From assembly GCA_035578175.1 (NCBI GenBank), contig JAQMRL010000003.1, positions 100,924,969-100,988,968 of the forward strand: a stretch of 64,000 bases of DNA. Direction: 5' to 3'. The notes beneath the pieces were generated by a model. It was not told the DNA's origin and searched no databases. It saw nothing but the letters and a program-made list of their open reading frames with translations. How positions within the stretch are numbered: position 1 is the first letter of the stretch; every line of letters begins with the position of its first letter. The translations under genes were made by a program, and so were the position numbers. Source of the DNA: Catonia carolina. Lineage: Eukaryota > Arthropoda > Insecta > Hemiptera > Achilidae. Positions 53,629 to 64,000 of the stretch are shown here, piece by piece.

Positions 53629-54666
53629 TTTTTACTTTCTCTTGCCAATATGAATAAATAGGAAGGAAAGTATTGTTTTATGTCGATTTTTCGAAATCGA
53701 GTTTTCACCGGATCTACACGTTTTCAGACCCCCTGAACCCAAAAAACATGTTTATAGCGATTGTTTTGTGTGTATGTGTCTATGCGTATGTGTCTGTGTG
53801 CCAGTGTGTGTGTGTGTGTGTGTGTGCGTGTGTGTGTCTGTGTGTGAATGTGTGAACGTGTAAACAGAATATCTCAAGAACGGAACATTGCACGAACTTG
53901 AAACTTGAAACTTAAGTTACATACCACTAGAGAACCCGACATGAACATTTTCATCAAAATCAGTCAACCGGAAGTAGTAGTTCATGTCATTTTTCACTTT
54001 TTTGCGATTTTCTCAAAAACTGTTCCAACGATTTTTTTAAAAATCACCTCTCCTCCTCAAAAAATCTAGTAAATGGACTAATTTTTTTATTCTCTACAAG
54101 ATAGGGTAGGCGCCATGTCTGGTGACATTCTTGGGGAGCTTGTTTTCTCGTAAAAAAATAGTTTTTTTAAGATTACGACTTTAATATGCATTTTGGCGTA
54201 AAAATGTATATAATAAAAGTTGTAGAGAATTGAAAATCTTACAATTGTTATTTCAAACATTTTTTGTATAACGATTAGTTAAGCGGTAGTTAGCGATTTT
54301 CTCTTTTTTCTCACGAAAACGTGTGAAAAATCGATATTTTAAAGATTTTGGCCTAAGTATGCATTTTACGATAAAAGTGTATAATAACTAAATTTATAGG
54401 AAATTAAAATATCTACAACTTTTATTTAAAATATTTTTCTTTACAGAGCCTAGTTTAGTGTGAAAGAGTGATTTTCCGTATTTTTAAACCAAACTGAGGT
54501 TGATATTCATTTTGCGTCTTTCACTATGATTAAAATTAGTAGCTATATGTTTATTGAGGTTAGTTGTTTTGTTTATTTGTAATGTTTTCTTACTAATGTT
54601 AGGTTATATTGTTATTGTTTACATTGGCAAGAGAAAGTTGTGTGAGTATTTCACACCAGATTTTTT
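53629..54666 (+). repeat. FamQ copy H, near full length
   Basis: TTTTTACTTTCTCTTGCC to GGCAAGAGAAAGTTGTGTGA and 'tttcacaccagatttttt'. A compound GT microsatellite runs 53767-53858. Two tandem internal units are visible (about 54145-54305 and 54310-54490). Confidence 0.85.
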
Positions 54667-54804
54667 GAAATTAGTAGGCTACTCTGGAATGGAACCTACA
54701 GATTCTCATTTCAACAGCAGAATAAATTTATGATAAGGCACTAAAGCGGTGACTTTATATTATTATATTGTACAATTTTAACAAAGAAAAATGTATGCAG
54801 AGTT

Positions 54805-54807
<3 letters not shown>

Positions 54808-54875
<68 letters not shown>
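54808..54875. repeat. (ATT)n microsatellite, about 22 units
   Basis: Uninterrupted ATT repeats between CATT at the left and GCAAAG at the right. Confidence 0.95.
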
Positions 54876-55339
54876 GCAAAGTACAAAGTACACAGCAAAA
54901 AATGATTAATTTGTTGTAAGTTAGGCTGATTTATTTTAAGTCAGTTTCAGTACATATAAGGAGGTAAAGTAAATTAATATTCATTACTGGTTTGAAGGTT
55001 ATATTTATACATTCTACATATAAACTGCATTGGAGTATTATACATAACTTGCGGTTACATGTTGAATTAAAATGCAATTCAACTCTTGAAAAATGATCAG
55101 ATGTGTCCACTGCAGTTCTAACCACAGACGCGTGTGTCTTTATTACTTTATTATTTTAATATAATTTTATAAATTTTTACATAATTATAATGAATATATT
55201 TCTGATAGGTTATATTGTTCTTGTTTAATTATTAATTGTTTTATGATGTGATTTATAGGCTATTGTCAGCAGTGATTAAATAAGTTTACAGAAATATTCC
55301 TTTCTTGTATTAGCCCTACTTTACTTGGTTATTCTGCCA

Positions 55340-55445
55340 TTTATACAGGTCTGGAATTTTTTTTCATCACTCATTTTCATCTATCACCCTTTATCATCGG
55401 CTTTAGCAGTAATTAAAAAACAGTCGGACGTAAAAGAAAGAAATT
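55340..55445 (+). repeat. SINE T2 body and tail
   Basis: 'ggtctggaattttttttcatcactcat', 'ctatcaccctttatcatc' and 'aacagtcggacgtaaaag' match the T2 body; the head is missing. Confidence 0.5.
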
Positions 55446-55814
55446 ACAAGTGAAATTTAAAAAATATGAACATTGAAAAATAAAAATTCAAATTTTAACT
55501 TACTTGGTACCTAATAGCAAATTTAAATTTGATGTTAACTACCTGGAGCACGAATGACATAAAAGAAACACATTTTGACGAAATCAGTTTCAATTAAAAT
55601 AAGTTTTGGTTGAATCGAAAATGCTCACAACTATCAACTGGATCAAAATTGACGTTACGCAAGGCAATTTGAAGCCTGTCGGACGTACAGGTTTCAACTC
55701 TGGAGGGACAACAAAAAATTCCAATATTGACATAATAGAATTTTTTCAAACAAATAGTAAGTTCGAAACAGATATACTTATAATGACATAGGTCTTGACT
55801 TAATAAGAGAGGTT

Positions 55815-55983
55815 TTTTTTGGTTTAATATCCGACTGTTTAACGAGTACTACTAATGCAGACGGTGAAGAATGATATTATTTTTTGTAACGTATGAAAAT
55901 ATGCCGTGCTTGAATGGGATTCGAACCCAAGACCGCATGATGAGAGGCGAGCACGTTACAAACTACGCCAATGCGGCCGGCTA
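55815..55983 (-). repeat. SINE T2, full copy, reverse orientation
   Basis: The head (55983-55905, - strand) has GGCCGCATTGGCGTAGTTTG and box-B-like GGGTTCGAATCCCATTC. The tail at the low end includes 'taatgcagacggtgaagaatgat' reversed. The same tRNA-like head occurs at 49745-49822. Confidence 0.6.
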
Positions 55984-55985
55984 GT

Positions 55986-57165
55986 AAGAGAGAAAATCTC
56001 GTACAATGTTAACCAGAATATACGGACAAAAACAGAACGAACATCCGAATTACTAAGCGATAAATTTACCGGACCACAGCTACTTGTACAAATAAAATTT
56101 TTTAGACTTAAGTACCAGATTTTTTAAGTAATTTCCTTTAACTACGTTCTTAGAAAAAAATGATTTTATTTTAAATCATTTCAAAATTTAATTTAATTTG
56201 AGTTTTGATATTTTGATAATTTTATTGCAATGTATAAAACTCTTGTTTCGCATCTAAAATCGTATTTTACAAGTTTAATTGACTAAAAGTTATTCTGCTA
56301 TTGTTTCCACGTTTTTTATGTAACAGAAATTTTAGCCTTTGCAAACAAACCTTCAGTATTATTTCACTTTCCTTTACACCATCTCTGAAAACACGCGTCT
56401 CCATTAATGTTGTACTTTTATGAAGTTTTTTAGCATTATTTAAATTTAATGAAGTATGGGTGAATACTAATGATTCATACCATTTTAATTTTTAGATTTT
56501 TTTTAATCTGTTGAAGAAATAAAACTATACAAAATAAAAAAAATAATTCAAGTTAAAACATTCTTTCAGAAATCTTTTGACTTAAACTCAGCGTTTTATT
56601 TACACCCGGTGTTTACTGTATAACGTTTCAATTTATTATTACTGTTAAGTGTGTTTTTTTAATAACTTCATTTTCTGCTTTATTTTAATCTTGTACGTCC
56701 AATAAGATTTAATTTATAGCTGCGACTAATCCATAATTCTATTAAATTTCATTTATTTTTAAGTGCTGTGTAAAAGACACTGATTTATTACTTAACTCTT
56801 ACAATTTTTTGAAGTAGTTTCAAAACAGCGCCATTAATGGGAAGTTAAGTTTTTTAATCATACCTGTACGAGACATGTAGCTACACAATGTCACCACATA
56901 ATAAAGACGTTTAATAAATTAAAAATACTTGATTACGGATTTTTGTTCAAGCTATGTCAATAAATGGTGCTACAATATTGCATTTTAAAGTTAAGTTCCT
57001 TCAGGTGAACAGATGTGTGTAGGTAACCCTGAATTAACAAACGAATCTTGTTTTTTGATCTCTTTTAGTTCTTTGACTTATAATAATACGTTTTAGTTGA
57101 CTCAAATGTGTACTAATATTTTTTACAAAGTGTTTTTCTGATTATGATAAATTACCTAAAATTAA
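55986..57165. other. No recognised gene
   Basis: AT-rich with no supported ORF or repeat. Confidence 0.35.
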
Positions 57166-57167
57166 TA

Positions 57168-57698
57168 CAGTAGAGCGTCAGTTATCCGAACTAATTGGGA
57201 CAAGAGCGGTTCTGATAATCAAATTCTTCGGGTAATGAAATAGGCTAAATACTGTAATTTGATACGCTGTACCGTAACAATATAGGCCCTAATATAACCT
57301 AAATTTTTAATCGGTTATTAAAGGCCAACACAAACTTTAGTTTAAGAAAACACTTATTTATTGCATTTATTGAAAATTTAGAGTAGACTAGAGATAAAAA
57401 CAAACGGAAAAATTCAGAATTTCAGAACTGAATAATTTTACTAAATAAACTACGGTAAAATTCTTTATGAAATATTTTTAACGCACTTGTATACATACTA
57501 TACTGTAATTTTTAAAAACTCTTGAATTGTGCTCTAAACAGTATGCCAAGTTAAACAAGGAAGCTAAACAGTAATATAAATTTTTCATTGAATTGTATGT
57601 CCGTATTTTGGTAGTAAATATATATATTTTTCTATTGATGGTGGTTCGGATAATTGACAGTTCGGATGACTGATGTTCGGATAATTGACACTCTAGTG
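57168..57698. mobile_element. pogo/Tigger-like MITE, 531 bp
   Basis: The ends are ~24-bp inverted repeats: CAGTAGAGCGTCAGTTATCC and, complemented from the right, CACTAGAGTGTCAATTATCC, both continuing CGAAC. TA flanks both sides (57166-57167 and 57699-57700). The right end carries three GTTCGGAT(A/G)A units in a row. 'CAGTAGAGTGTC' ends are typical of Tigger/pogo. No transposase. Confidence 0.75.
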
Positions 57699-57750
57699 TA
57701 AATAGTAAGACTCTTACAAAATTCCGTTAAAGCTTTTAGAGTAAGGTATT

Positions 57751-58141
57751 GTTGTTTAGTTCATCATCCGAAATTCTAGTTTGAACCTCTAGAGGCTTTA
57801 CTAAGTAAAATGAGGAGTGAGGTGGTTTATCGAATCCTTCCTCACTGAGTGAAAAAGTATGCTTATCAGCTTGCTAAGCCCTTTTAAAAGCATCTACTCT
57901 CCAACCTTCAAATGACACCTTCACTTCGTTCACCAGAGTCTGGATGTATAATGAAATTTATTACTCTCAGAGGAGATAACTCTGACTAGTGTCATTTACA
58001 CCTCTACCACTTCTGTTCTTAAATGCTTCAATCAAATAATTGGGTGACCATGAGATAAGAAACAGAACTATTTTTTATAGCCCTGGAACTAGCAGATTGA
58101 GTGCAAATAACATGACACTCCACCTGCCTGTTATGGGTAGA
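57751..58141 (+). repeat. FamN, full-length copy
   Basis: GTTGTTTAGTTCATCATCC to GTTATGGGTAGA. The flanks 'tagagtaa' and 'tagagtag' may be a decayed target duplication. Confidence 0.8.
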
Positions 58142-58961
58142 TAGAGTAGTTATCACTTCAAAAACTGAATCCCATAGAAGTATTGAAAATATTGTATTCT
58201 ATTGTTTATGATATTATTTTTTACAATAATATATGAGATTGTTGCACAGAATCGTGTAGTTCCAAAATTCAAATAAGATATAAAAATATAACGAATAAAT
58301 AAATAAAAAATATTATTTAATAAGGTTAATAAAGCAGTATTCTAAACATTTATACGTACTTAATATGTGAAAACCAACTGAAGTACGGAGATCATTAAGT
58401 ATGCATTAAACGATTGTCACGTGACGGATTATCTTATTAGAACAGATAACAATACGAACTGCCCTAATGAGGGTTACTTTAAAATTATTGCGAAAATTAC
58501 TTTCTTGAAATTACAGCACCGGTCGGCTGAAGTTGAAGTAGAAAGTAAGTCCAAGTAAGTAATAAACAAGTCTTACTGTAATTGTCTTGATCTTTCACGA
58601 AGTTCCACCATTCTCTACCTTTAAAAAGCTACACGTTACGCTATAAATATTCCCTTCTTTATCATTTAGTCACTTTTATATTATTGCGTGTAATCAGATG
58701 TAAGATAATAGCTGACCAGCAGTTTGTGCCGTACTTTATGTTGAACTGTTACAGCTGGTAGAAAATGTTAAATGCAGAGAAATGAAATACAGATAGTATC
58801 TTTGTCGCACACAGTGTAATTGAAGATTGGAAACGTTGGGCTTACTTACCCTTATAATTGTGATAATTTTGTCGAAATATATCATACAAATTGTAGTAAT
58901 TAGTGGAAAAGTTTGTTCATTAATTTTTAAAATAGTTTTATAGTATTTAATATATATATTA
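58142..58961. other. No recognised gene
   Basis: AT-rich. A 28-base splice-like window at 58515-58542 is too weak to call. Confidence 0.35.
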
Positions 58962-59525
58962 CCGGGTGTCCCACGAAGAGGATGCTATTTTTTAATTAAT
59001 ATCCCGGGTGTATCGCACGCTCTACAGACGGGAAACTTTACAGTTATAATAAATAGATATGTAAAAAAAGTACCCTCGAGTTTCATTTGCTTAATATTTA
59101 TCAAAACAATATGGTGGATAGTAATTTTATTGGCATAACCATTTCAAATTGGTGATTTGTTACAATGTTACTTAAGTAATAAAATGAAAGAAATATCTAA
59201 TTATTAATGAAAATAATATGTTTCATTAACCTTTACTAGAACTGATATCCATCAATAGCTATGCTGATCGATTTGGAATGGCAAAACAACTGTTTTTTTA
59301 TCTGAATCCTATTGTAAATAAAAGTGGTTTTATCCACAAGATTATTGTTCATTTTTATATTATTTTCTTAATCCACCATTTTGTTTTGATTAATCATAAG
59401 CAAATGAAACTCGAGGGTTTTTTGTTACATATCTCTTTATTATAACTGTAAAGTTTCCAGTCTGTAGAAAGTGCGATGCGTCCGGCATATTAATTCAAAA
59501 CTAGCAACCTCTTTGTGGGACACCG
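58962..59525. mobile_element. Foldback MITE with ~150-bp inverted arms
   Basis: The left arm (about 58962-59123) and right arm (about 59375-59525) are inverse copies. Shared blocks are GGTGTCCCAC at the tips, 'actttacagttataataa' and 'ctcgagtttcatttgctta'. ATATTA at 58956-58961 and 59526-59531 may be a target duplication. No coding sequence, and the superfamily is undecided. Confidence 0.7.
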
Positions 59526-59569
59526 ATATTATGTATATTACATTCTATGTAATCCTTAAAATATTTATT

Positions 59570-60685
59570 TAAGGATTGCGGGTAACCGTATGAGGGTCAT
59601 AGCAGAGGCACTTTGGGGTGAAGAACAGAATGGTTTCAGAAGTGGCCGTTCATGTACAGATAATGTCTTTGCAGTGAAGAGATTGATCGAGAAACGGCGG
59701 GAATTCACTTTGGAGACGCATATGGCCTTTATAGTAATTGGAAAGGCTTTTGACAGGATTGACCGCAATACTCTTTGACAAATCTTGAGGGGTAGGGGGT
59801 ATCCTTCTCGTTTGATAAAAGTGGTTAAGAGTCTGTATAAAAGTACGCAAATAGTGATAAATTCAGGTACAAAACGTTTAGATAAAATACTCATAGATCA
59901 AGGGTTGAGATGAGGGTGCAGTCTGTCACCTAATTTATTTAATATACGTACATATTGACTAAAAAGTGGAAAGGTGTGGTTAGTTCAGAGGTTAGAATAG
60001 GTACTGACGATTACCTCAATGCTTTGCTATTTGCGGTGACAAGTGGATTACACAGCAGAGTGAAGATGAGCTTCAAAGACCAGTATGTGTTTTTAATGAT
60101 TTATGTAAAAAGTATAATTTACGAGTTTCGGTTGCTAAATCAAAGGTTACGGCATTCAGAGGGAAGTGTCCCACTCGTTCGAAGATTGTTTTAGACAATG
60201 TAGTATTAGATCAAGTGTCTCACTATAACTACTTGGGCTGCGATGTGAGCTTTGATGGGAACTTGGATGTCGAAAATAAAATAAATAAATTTAAAGCTAT
60301 CTGTGGTACTATTAACAGGACACTGGGTAACCGAGATAGAACTGAGACAGTAGTGAAGTTCTACAAGTTAATGGCAGGATCAGTTCTTCTTTATGGAAGT
60401 GCGTCATGGGTTACCACGAAACGCCAAGAAAGTAGGATCCAAGCAGCAGAAATGAGATTTTTTAGAAGGGTGAAGGGCTGCTCGAGGCTATATCTAATAT
60501 ATAATTAGGAAATTAGATCTGAGTTGGGTGTATTTAGCCTGAATGAAAAAGTGGAGGAGTACCGCAATCAATGGAGGCAACATTTGGAACGGATGCCAGA
60601 GGAAAGAATACCCTTCAAAGTGACGAATATGTTCCAGTTGGAAGAAGGGAGGTGGAAAGTACTCGAAGGAGATGGCAGTAGTTGA
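59570..60685 (+). pseudogene. RTE-type reverse transcriptase, degraded
   Basis: The + strand reads WGEEQNGFRSGRSCTDNVF, AVKRLIEKRREFTLETHMA and KAFDRIDRNTL-stop, then YPSRLIKVVKSLYKSTQIVI, GCSLSPNLFNIY, and later NYLGCDVSFDGNLDVENKI, LLYGSASWVTTKRQESRI and ERMPEERIPFKV. These are ordered RT palm, thumb and C-terminal blocks. Stops follow RNTL and LIDQGLR, and the YADD region is lost. It is closer to the 3768-6842 protein (SGRSCTDN) than to LINE-B. Confidence 0.65.
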
Positions 60686-60857
60686 GATGTACGAATTAAA
60701 ATATCTCGCATTTATGTATGTGTGTACGATTGTTTGTGAGTTCGGAACAGGCTTGTGTCTATTCCATTCTATGTGTCAAAAGAAAAATTACATCATAATC
60801 TAAAATTGACGATATTTTAACATTGAAGCCCTTAATAGAACAACGAAATGATATAAA

Positions 60858-60925
60858 GTGAAGACTCACACAGCATTTTTAGACTTGAACAAAATATTTG
60901 ATAAGAGTGAAAAGACAAATCCTCT
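60858..60925 (+). pseudogene. Short RT fragment
   Basis: KTHTAFLDLNKIFDKSEK resembles the 'HLIFIDLEKAFD' RT block of RTE proteins. Nothing further is conserved. Confidence 0.3.
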
Positions 60926-61348
60926 GGAAAATTTTAAAGAGTGGGCTTCCTACCCATCTGTTACAGGTTATTCAAAGTTTATCCTTCAAGATTACTGCGA
61001 TTATAAGTCACAGTTTATAGTTATTATATTTTTGTATTTCTTTACGTTATTTCCTTTTGTTATTCATTATCTGGATTTATTTGGCATTTTATTCTTTTAT
61101 ATTCTACTTGTTCTGAATTACTTATTTATAGAAATTTCTGGATTTCTTTTGTGTGTTCACACATTTATCAACAGGCGACCCCTTAGTCAATTTCGTTTAG
61201 TTTTCAGACACCACGAAGAAATTTGATTAGAGCGTGTTTTTATTGAAACCAGTTCTTTACTTGAAGGTTGCTAGCGTAGTAGTTCTCCGTACTACCTCTG
61301 TAGTACGTAAAATTGGTTTGGGTAAAATTGTTTTGTTTTGTAAGTAAT

Positions 61349-61740
61349 GTTGTTTAGGTCATCAGCCGAAAGGCTGGTTTGAACCTGTAGAGGTTTTACT
61401 AAGTAAAACGAGGAGTGAGGTGGTTTACCATGCCTTCCTCACTGAATGGAAAAATACACTTATCAGCATGCCGGGCCCTCTGAAAAGCATATATTTTCCA
61501 CTCTGCAAATGACACCTTCACTTCATTCACCACAGGGTCTGGCTGTATAATGAAATTCATTACTTTCAGCGGAGATAACTCTGATTGGTGTCTTTTACAC
61601 CTCTACCTCTTCTGTTCTTAAATGATTCAGTCATTTAATTGGCTGACCATGTGACAAGAAACAGAACTATTTATTTTAGCCCTGCAACTAACAGATTGAG
61701 TGTAAATAATTTGACACTCCACCTGTCTGTTATGGGCAGA
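61349..61740 (+). repeat. FamN, full-length reference copy
   Basis: GTTGTTTAGGTCATCAGCC to TGTTATGGGCAGA, 392 bp. It is flanked by exact 12-bp duplications TTTGTAAGTAAT (61337-61348 and 61741-61752), which fix both ends of the family. Confidence 0.9.
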
Positions 61741-61752
61741 TTTGTAAGTAAT

Positions 61753-62149
61753 AGTTTTAATTTATTATTTAAATGTAATCTGCTATCTTTTATTTTTAGT
61801 TAAGTTTAGAGTTAAAGTCTGAAGTTTATTAACGTTTTTGTAATCAAGTTAGGCTAAGTAGTTTTAATGTAATTTACCAATTATACTAATTACTAATGTA
61901 ATAAGCATAATGATTTATTATTATAAAGTATTATTTTATAAATAAATAGGTAGTAAAATTAAAAAAAAGTTTTCTCTCATTTAACAACCAGATCACGAAA
62001 AACTTGCATTAAACGTTACAATAATTATATCAAAATTTATTTTATGGGACGACGCGTTTCATAGCTCGTGGCAATTTTGAAAAAGGCTTACCTTTGACTT
62101 ATGATAAAAACCATCAGTGATTTCTGTAAGTACTGTTTAAGAGGAATAG
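61753..62149. other. No recognised content
   Basis: AT-rich, no supported feature. Confidence 0.35.
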
Positions 62150-62725
62150 AATGACACTATTTTTGTTTCCAAATTCCGACTTTGATTTCTCTTGTAGTTT
62201 CTGACTTTTATTTCTTGCATCCAGTTTTGGGTCACTTCCGGTCGAATCCAGAACTTCAAACCTAATGATTTTTGTATCTACTCTTTAAGAGAAATGGAAT
62301 AACACTATTTTCGTTTCCAAATTTTAAATTTGACTTCTTGACTTCTGGTTTTGGGCCACTTCCGGTCGAAATCGAAAATTTAAACCCAATTCAGGCCCAC
62401 TAACTTTTTGGGTAGATTACAAATCCGAAAACCGTTTGTTGCTATGTCTTGTAGTTTCTGACTTTAATTTCTTGCATTCCAGTTTTGGTCACTTCCGGTC
62501 GAAACCGGAACTTCAAAGCAAACGATTTCTGTATATACTTTCTAAGGGAATTGAATAACACTAATTGTGTCCCCAAATTCCGACTTTAATTTTTTAACTT
62601 GTGGTTTTGGGCTACTTCCGGTTGTAACCGGAAATTCAAACCCAAACCAGGCACACTAATTTTTTTTCTGTAGATTACGAATCCGAAAACCGTTTGTTGC
62701 TAACACTTGTAGTTTCTGGCATCTG
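62150..62725. repeat. Tandem array, ~257-bp dimeric unit
   Basis: The block CACTTCCGGTCGAA recurs at 62233, 62357, 62491 and (as CTACTTCCGGTTGTAA) 62612. Equivalent half-units are 257-258 bases apart and neighbouring ones about 125, so the unit is a diverged dimer. 'tccgaaaaccgtttgttgcta' ends each full unit (about 62430 and 62682). About two units are present. Confidence 0.75.
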
Positions 62726-63454
62726 GGTGTGATGGACGAATGGACAAAACAAAGTGATAGATGACAATTTTAAAAATTTATTTTTTATTTTTTGTACTGC
62801 GCTTAGTTGAATGGTAATTAGCGATTTTGATTAACAAAAGTAGCATTAAAATCAGTCCATCCTATTTTGTCATTTGACAATTTAAACTTCAAAAATTTGT
62901 AACTTGTGAATACAGTATCAAAATCGGTCTAAAATGAGGAAAATGTTGAAGTGCTTCAGGATTATCGAGAAAGTTAGTCCGGTTTCCTGATTTTAAAGTT
63001 ATTTTAAGAAGGTATTGCTGTGTTTTAAAACTCTTTTAAAAGTATTTGACATTTTTTGAAAAGTATTTTACAAAGTTAAAAGCAACATTAGGGTGAAATA
63101 AACAAGGACTAACGAAGAAAAGTTGTCAGTTAAAAATAAGTACGCCGTAAAGAAGTGGTACACACTGTCTCATTTCCATACCAGTACTTTAAATAAGAAA
63201 ACATTATAAAAAAATAATAAAAAATATATAAAATAATATTTATTGTTTCCGTTGTACATAAATTAATTTTTTTTAAATAGTAAAATTAAACTTGTTTTGC
63301 AATATAATCAATCAGAAAATGTCGTTAAAAGGAAATAAACCGTTTTTGCTGAATTATCCTATAAATAAATAAATAATTTTTTTTAACTTATCTCCAAATT
63401 ATTTTTTATAGTATTAATAGTTTTGTGCACCAAATTACTTTGATATATGGTGTA

Positions 63455-63585
63455 AATCTTAACAATGATTAAATGCAAACAATTATTTATTAAAAATGTT
63501 CCTATTTGTGTCACTTAATCTACAATAATTAAATGCAAACAAATATTTATTTATTAAAAAAAAAGTTCCTATTCGTTACTACACG
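63455..63585. repeat. ~66-bp tandem duplication
   Basis: 'gattaaatgcaaacaattatttattaaaaa' plus 'gttcctattt' occurs at about 63464 and again at about 63530 with small insertions. Confidence 0.7.
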
Positions 63586-63679
63586 AAGTCTTCCGCGTTC
63601 TGTACGTCAAAAATACATAACATAGGTTCAGAGACAAAATTTAAAATCATAAAAATCCCTTAATATGCCACATGAATTC

Positions 63680-63744
63680 TGCAGACCTACCAAGAATCGC
63701 ACAAAGACGACTGAAACGCAGATGGAGTAGAGACATGATACATT
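63680..63744 (+). pseudogene. Jockey-like LINE C-terminal fragment
   Basis: Reads LPRIAQRRLKRRWSRDMIH-stop, matching the end of the intact Jockey ORF2 (IPGTQRRRLKRLWPRDLL). Only about 20 codons are left. Confidence 0.4.
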
Positions 63745-64000
63745 AATGCAACTCTAACATTTATTACGTTTATAAAAATATAAATTATAATTAAACACAA
63801 TTATTTTTACCTGGAGAGTCTATGACTGGGTGGTGTCCTCAAAGTCATTAACGCGGTTGGTTTTTTAGTTTCTTTTTTTTTAATTCAGATGTAAACATTT
63901 TTGCTGGTTGTTTTTATACAGTTGTAAAATAAATTAAGTAAAACAAAACTTTTTGTAATATCGTTTATCTGAAACAAAATTAATAAACATAATAAGGGAT

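Noticed and set aside
54808..54875. CRISPR-like regular repeat
   Set aside because: It is a plain ATT microsatellite in a eukaryotic genome; no spacers exist.
55606..55791. Possible piggyBac transposase N-terminal piece
   Set aside because: The 61-codon frame has a weak 'FF...' resemblance only; no flanking TTAA ends or further blocks were found.
58515..58542. Microexon between AG and GTAAGT
   Set aside because: Twenty-eight bases with one open register are expected by chance and there is no partner exon nearby.

Overview
The window is AT-rich eukaryotic DNA, almost certainly from an insect. A hemipteran is my guess from the mix of transposon families, but the sequence does not prove it. 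It has one clearly recognisable host gene on the + strand: a four-exon LYAR (cell growth-regulating nucleolar protein) gene at 7532-17071. All four exons join in frame to give 463 residues. Three small phase-0 open segments with good splice signals (32393-32458, 34394-34447, 38771-38956, + strand) may be exons of a second gene that I cannot name.

Nearly everything else is transposable elements. 1-7 kb: a Tc1/mariner-like element that has lost its middle, then a nearly intact single-ORF RTE-type LINE (3761-7024, - strand). 7.5-17 kb: LYAR, with introns full of insertions. Intron 1 holds a 1-kb repeat and a reverse transcriptase fragment split by an element with 18-bp terminal inverted repeats. 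Intron 2 holds one RTE-type LINE inserted into another copy of the same LINE. Intron 3 holds a mariner element, an RTE tail and a SINE. 17-24 kb: mariner fragments, a palindromic mariner derivative, a putative LTR with eight heat-shock-element units, and a PIF/Harbinger element carrying a MADF-domain remnant. 24-39 kb: RT fragments, SINEs and a piggyBac-like element that split an older SINE-like copy and was itself invaded by the 1-kb repeat. 39.6-44.1 kb: an almost complete Jockey-clade LINE with an 11-bp target-site duplication, its ORF2 broken by one stop codon. 44-64 kb: tails of RTE, Jockey and R1-type LINEs, more SINE-like copies, a pogo/Tigger-like MITE, a foldback MITE, a 257-bp dimeric tandem array and several microsatellites.

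Two repeat families recur. FamQ is about 1 kb, with CTTTCTCTTGCC at one end, its inverse at the other, and usually an internal GT microsatellite; there are eight copies plus one scrap. FamN is about 390-400 bp, non-autonomous, runs from GTTGTTTAGG to TTATGGGCAGA, and has 9-12 bp target-site duplications. No operon, CRISPR array or rRNA is present. The tRNA-like segments read as SINE heads, not working tRNA genes.
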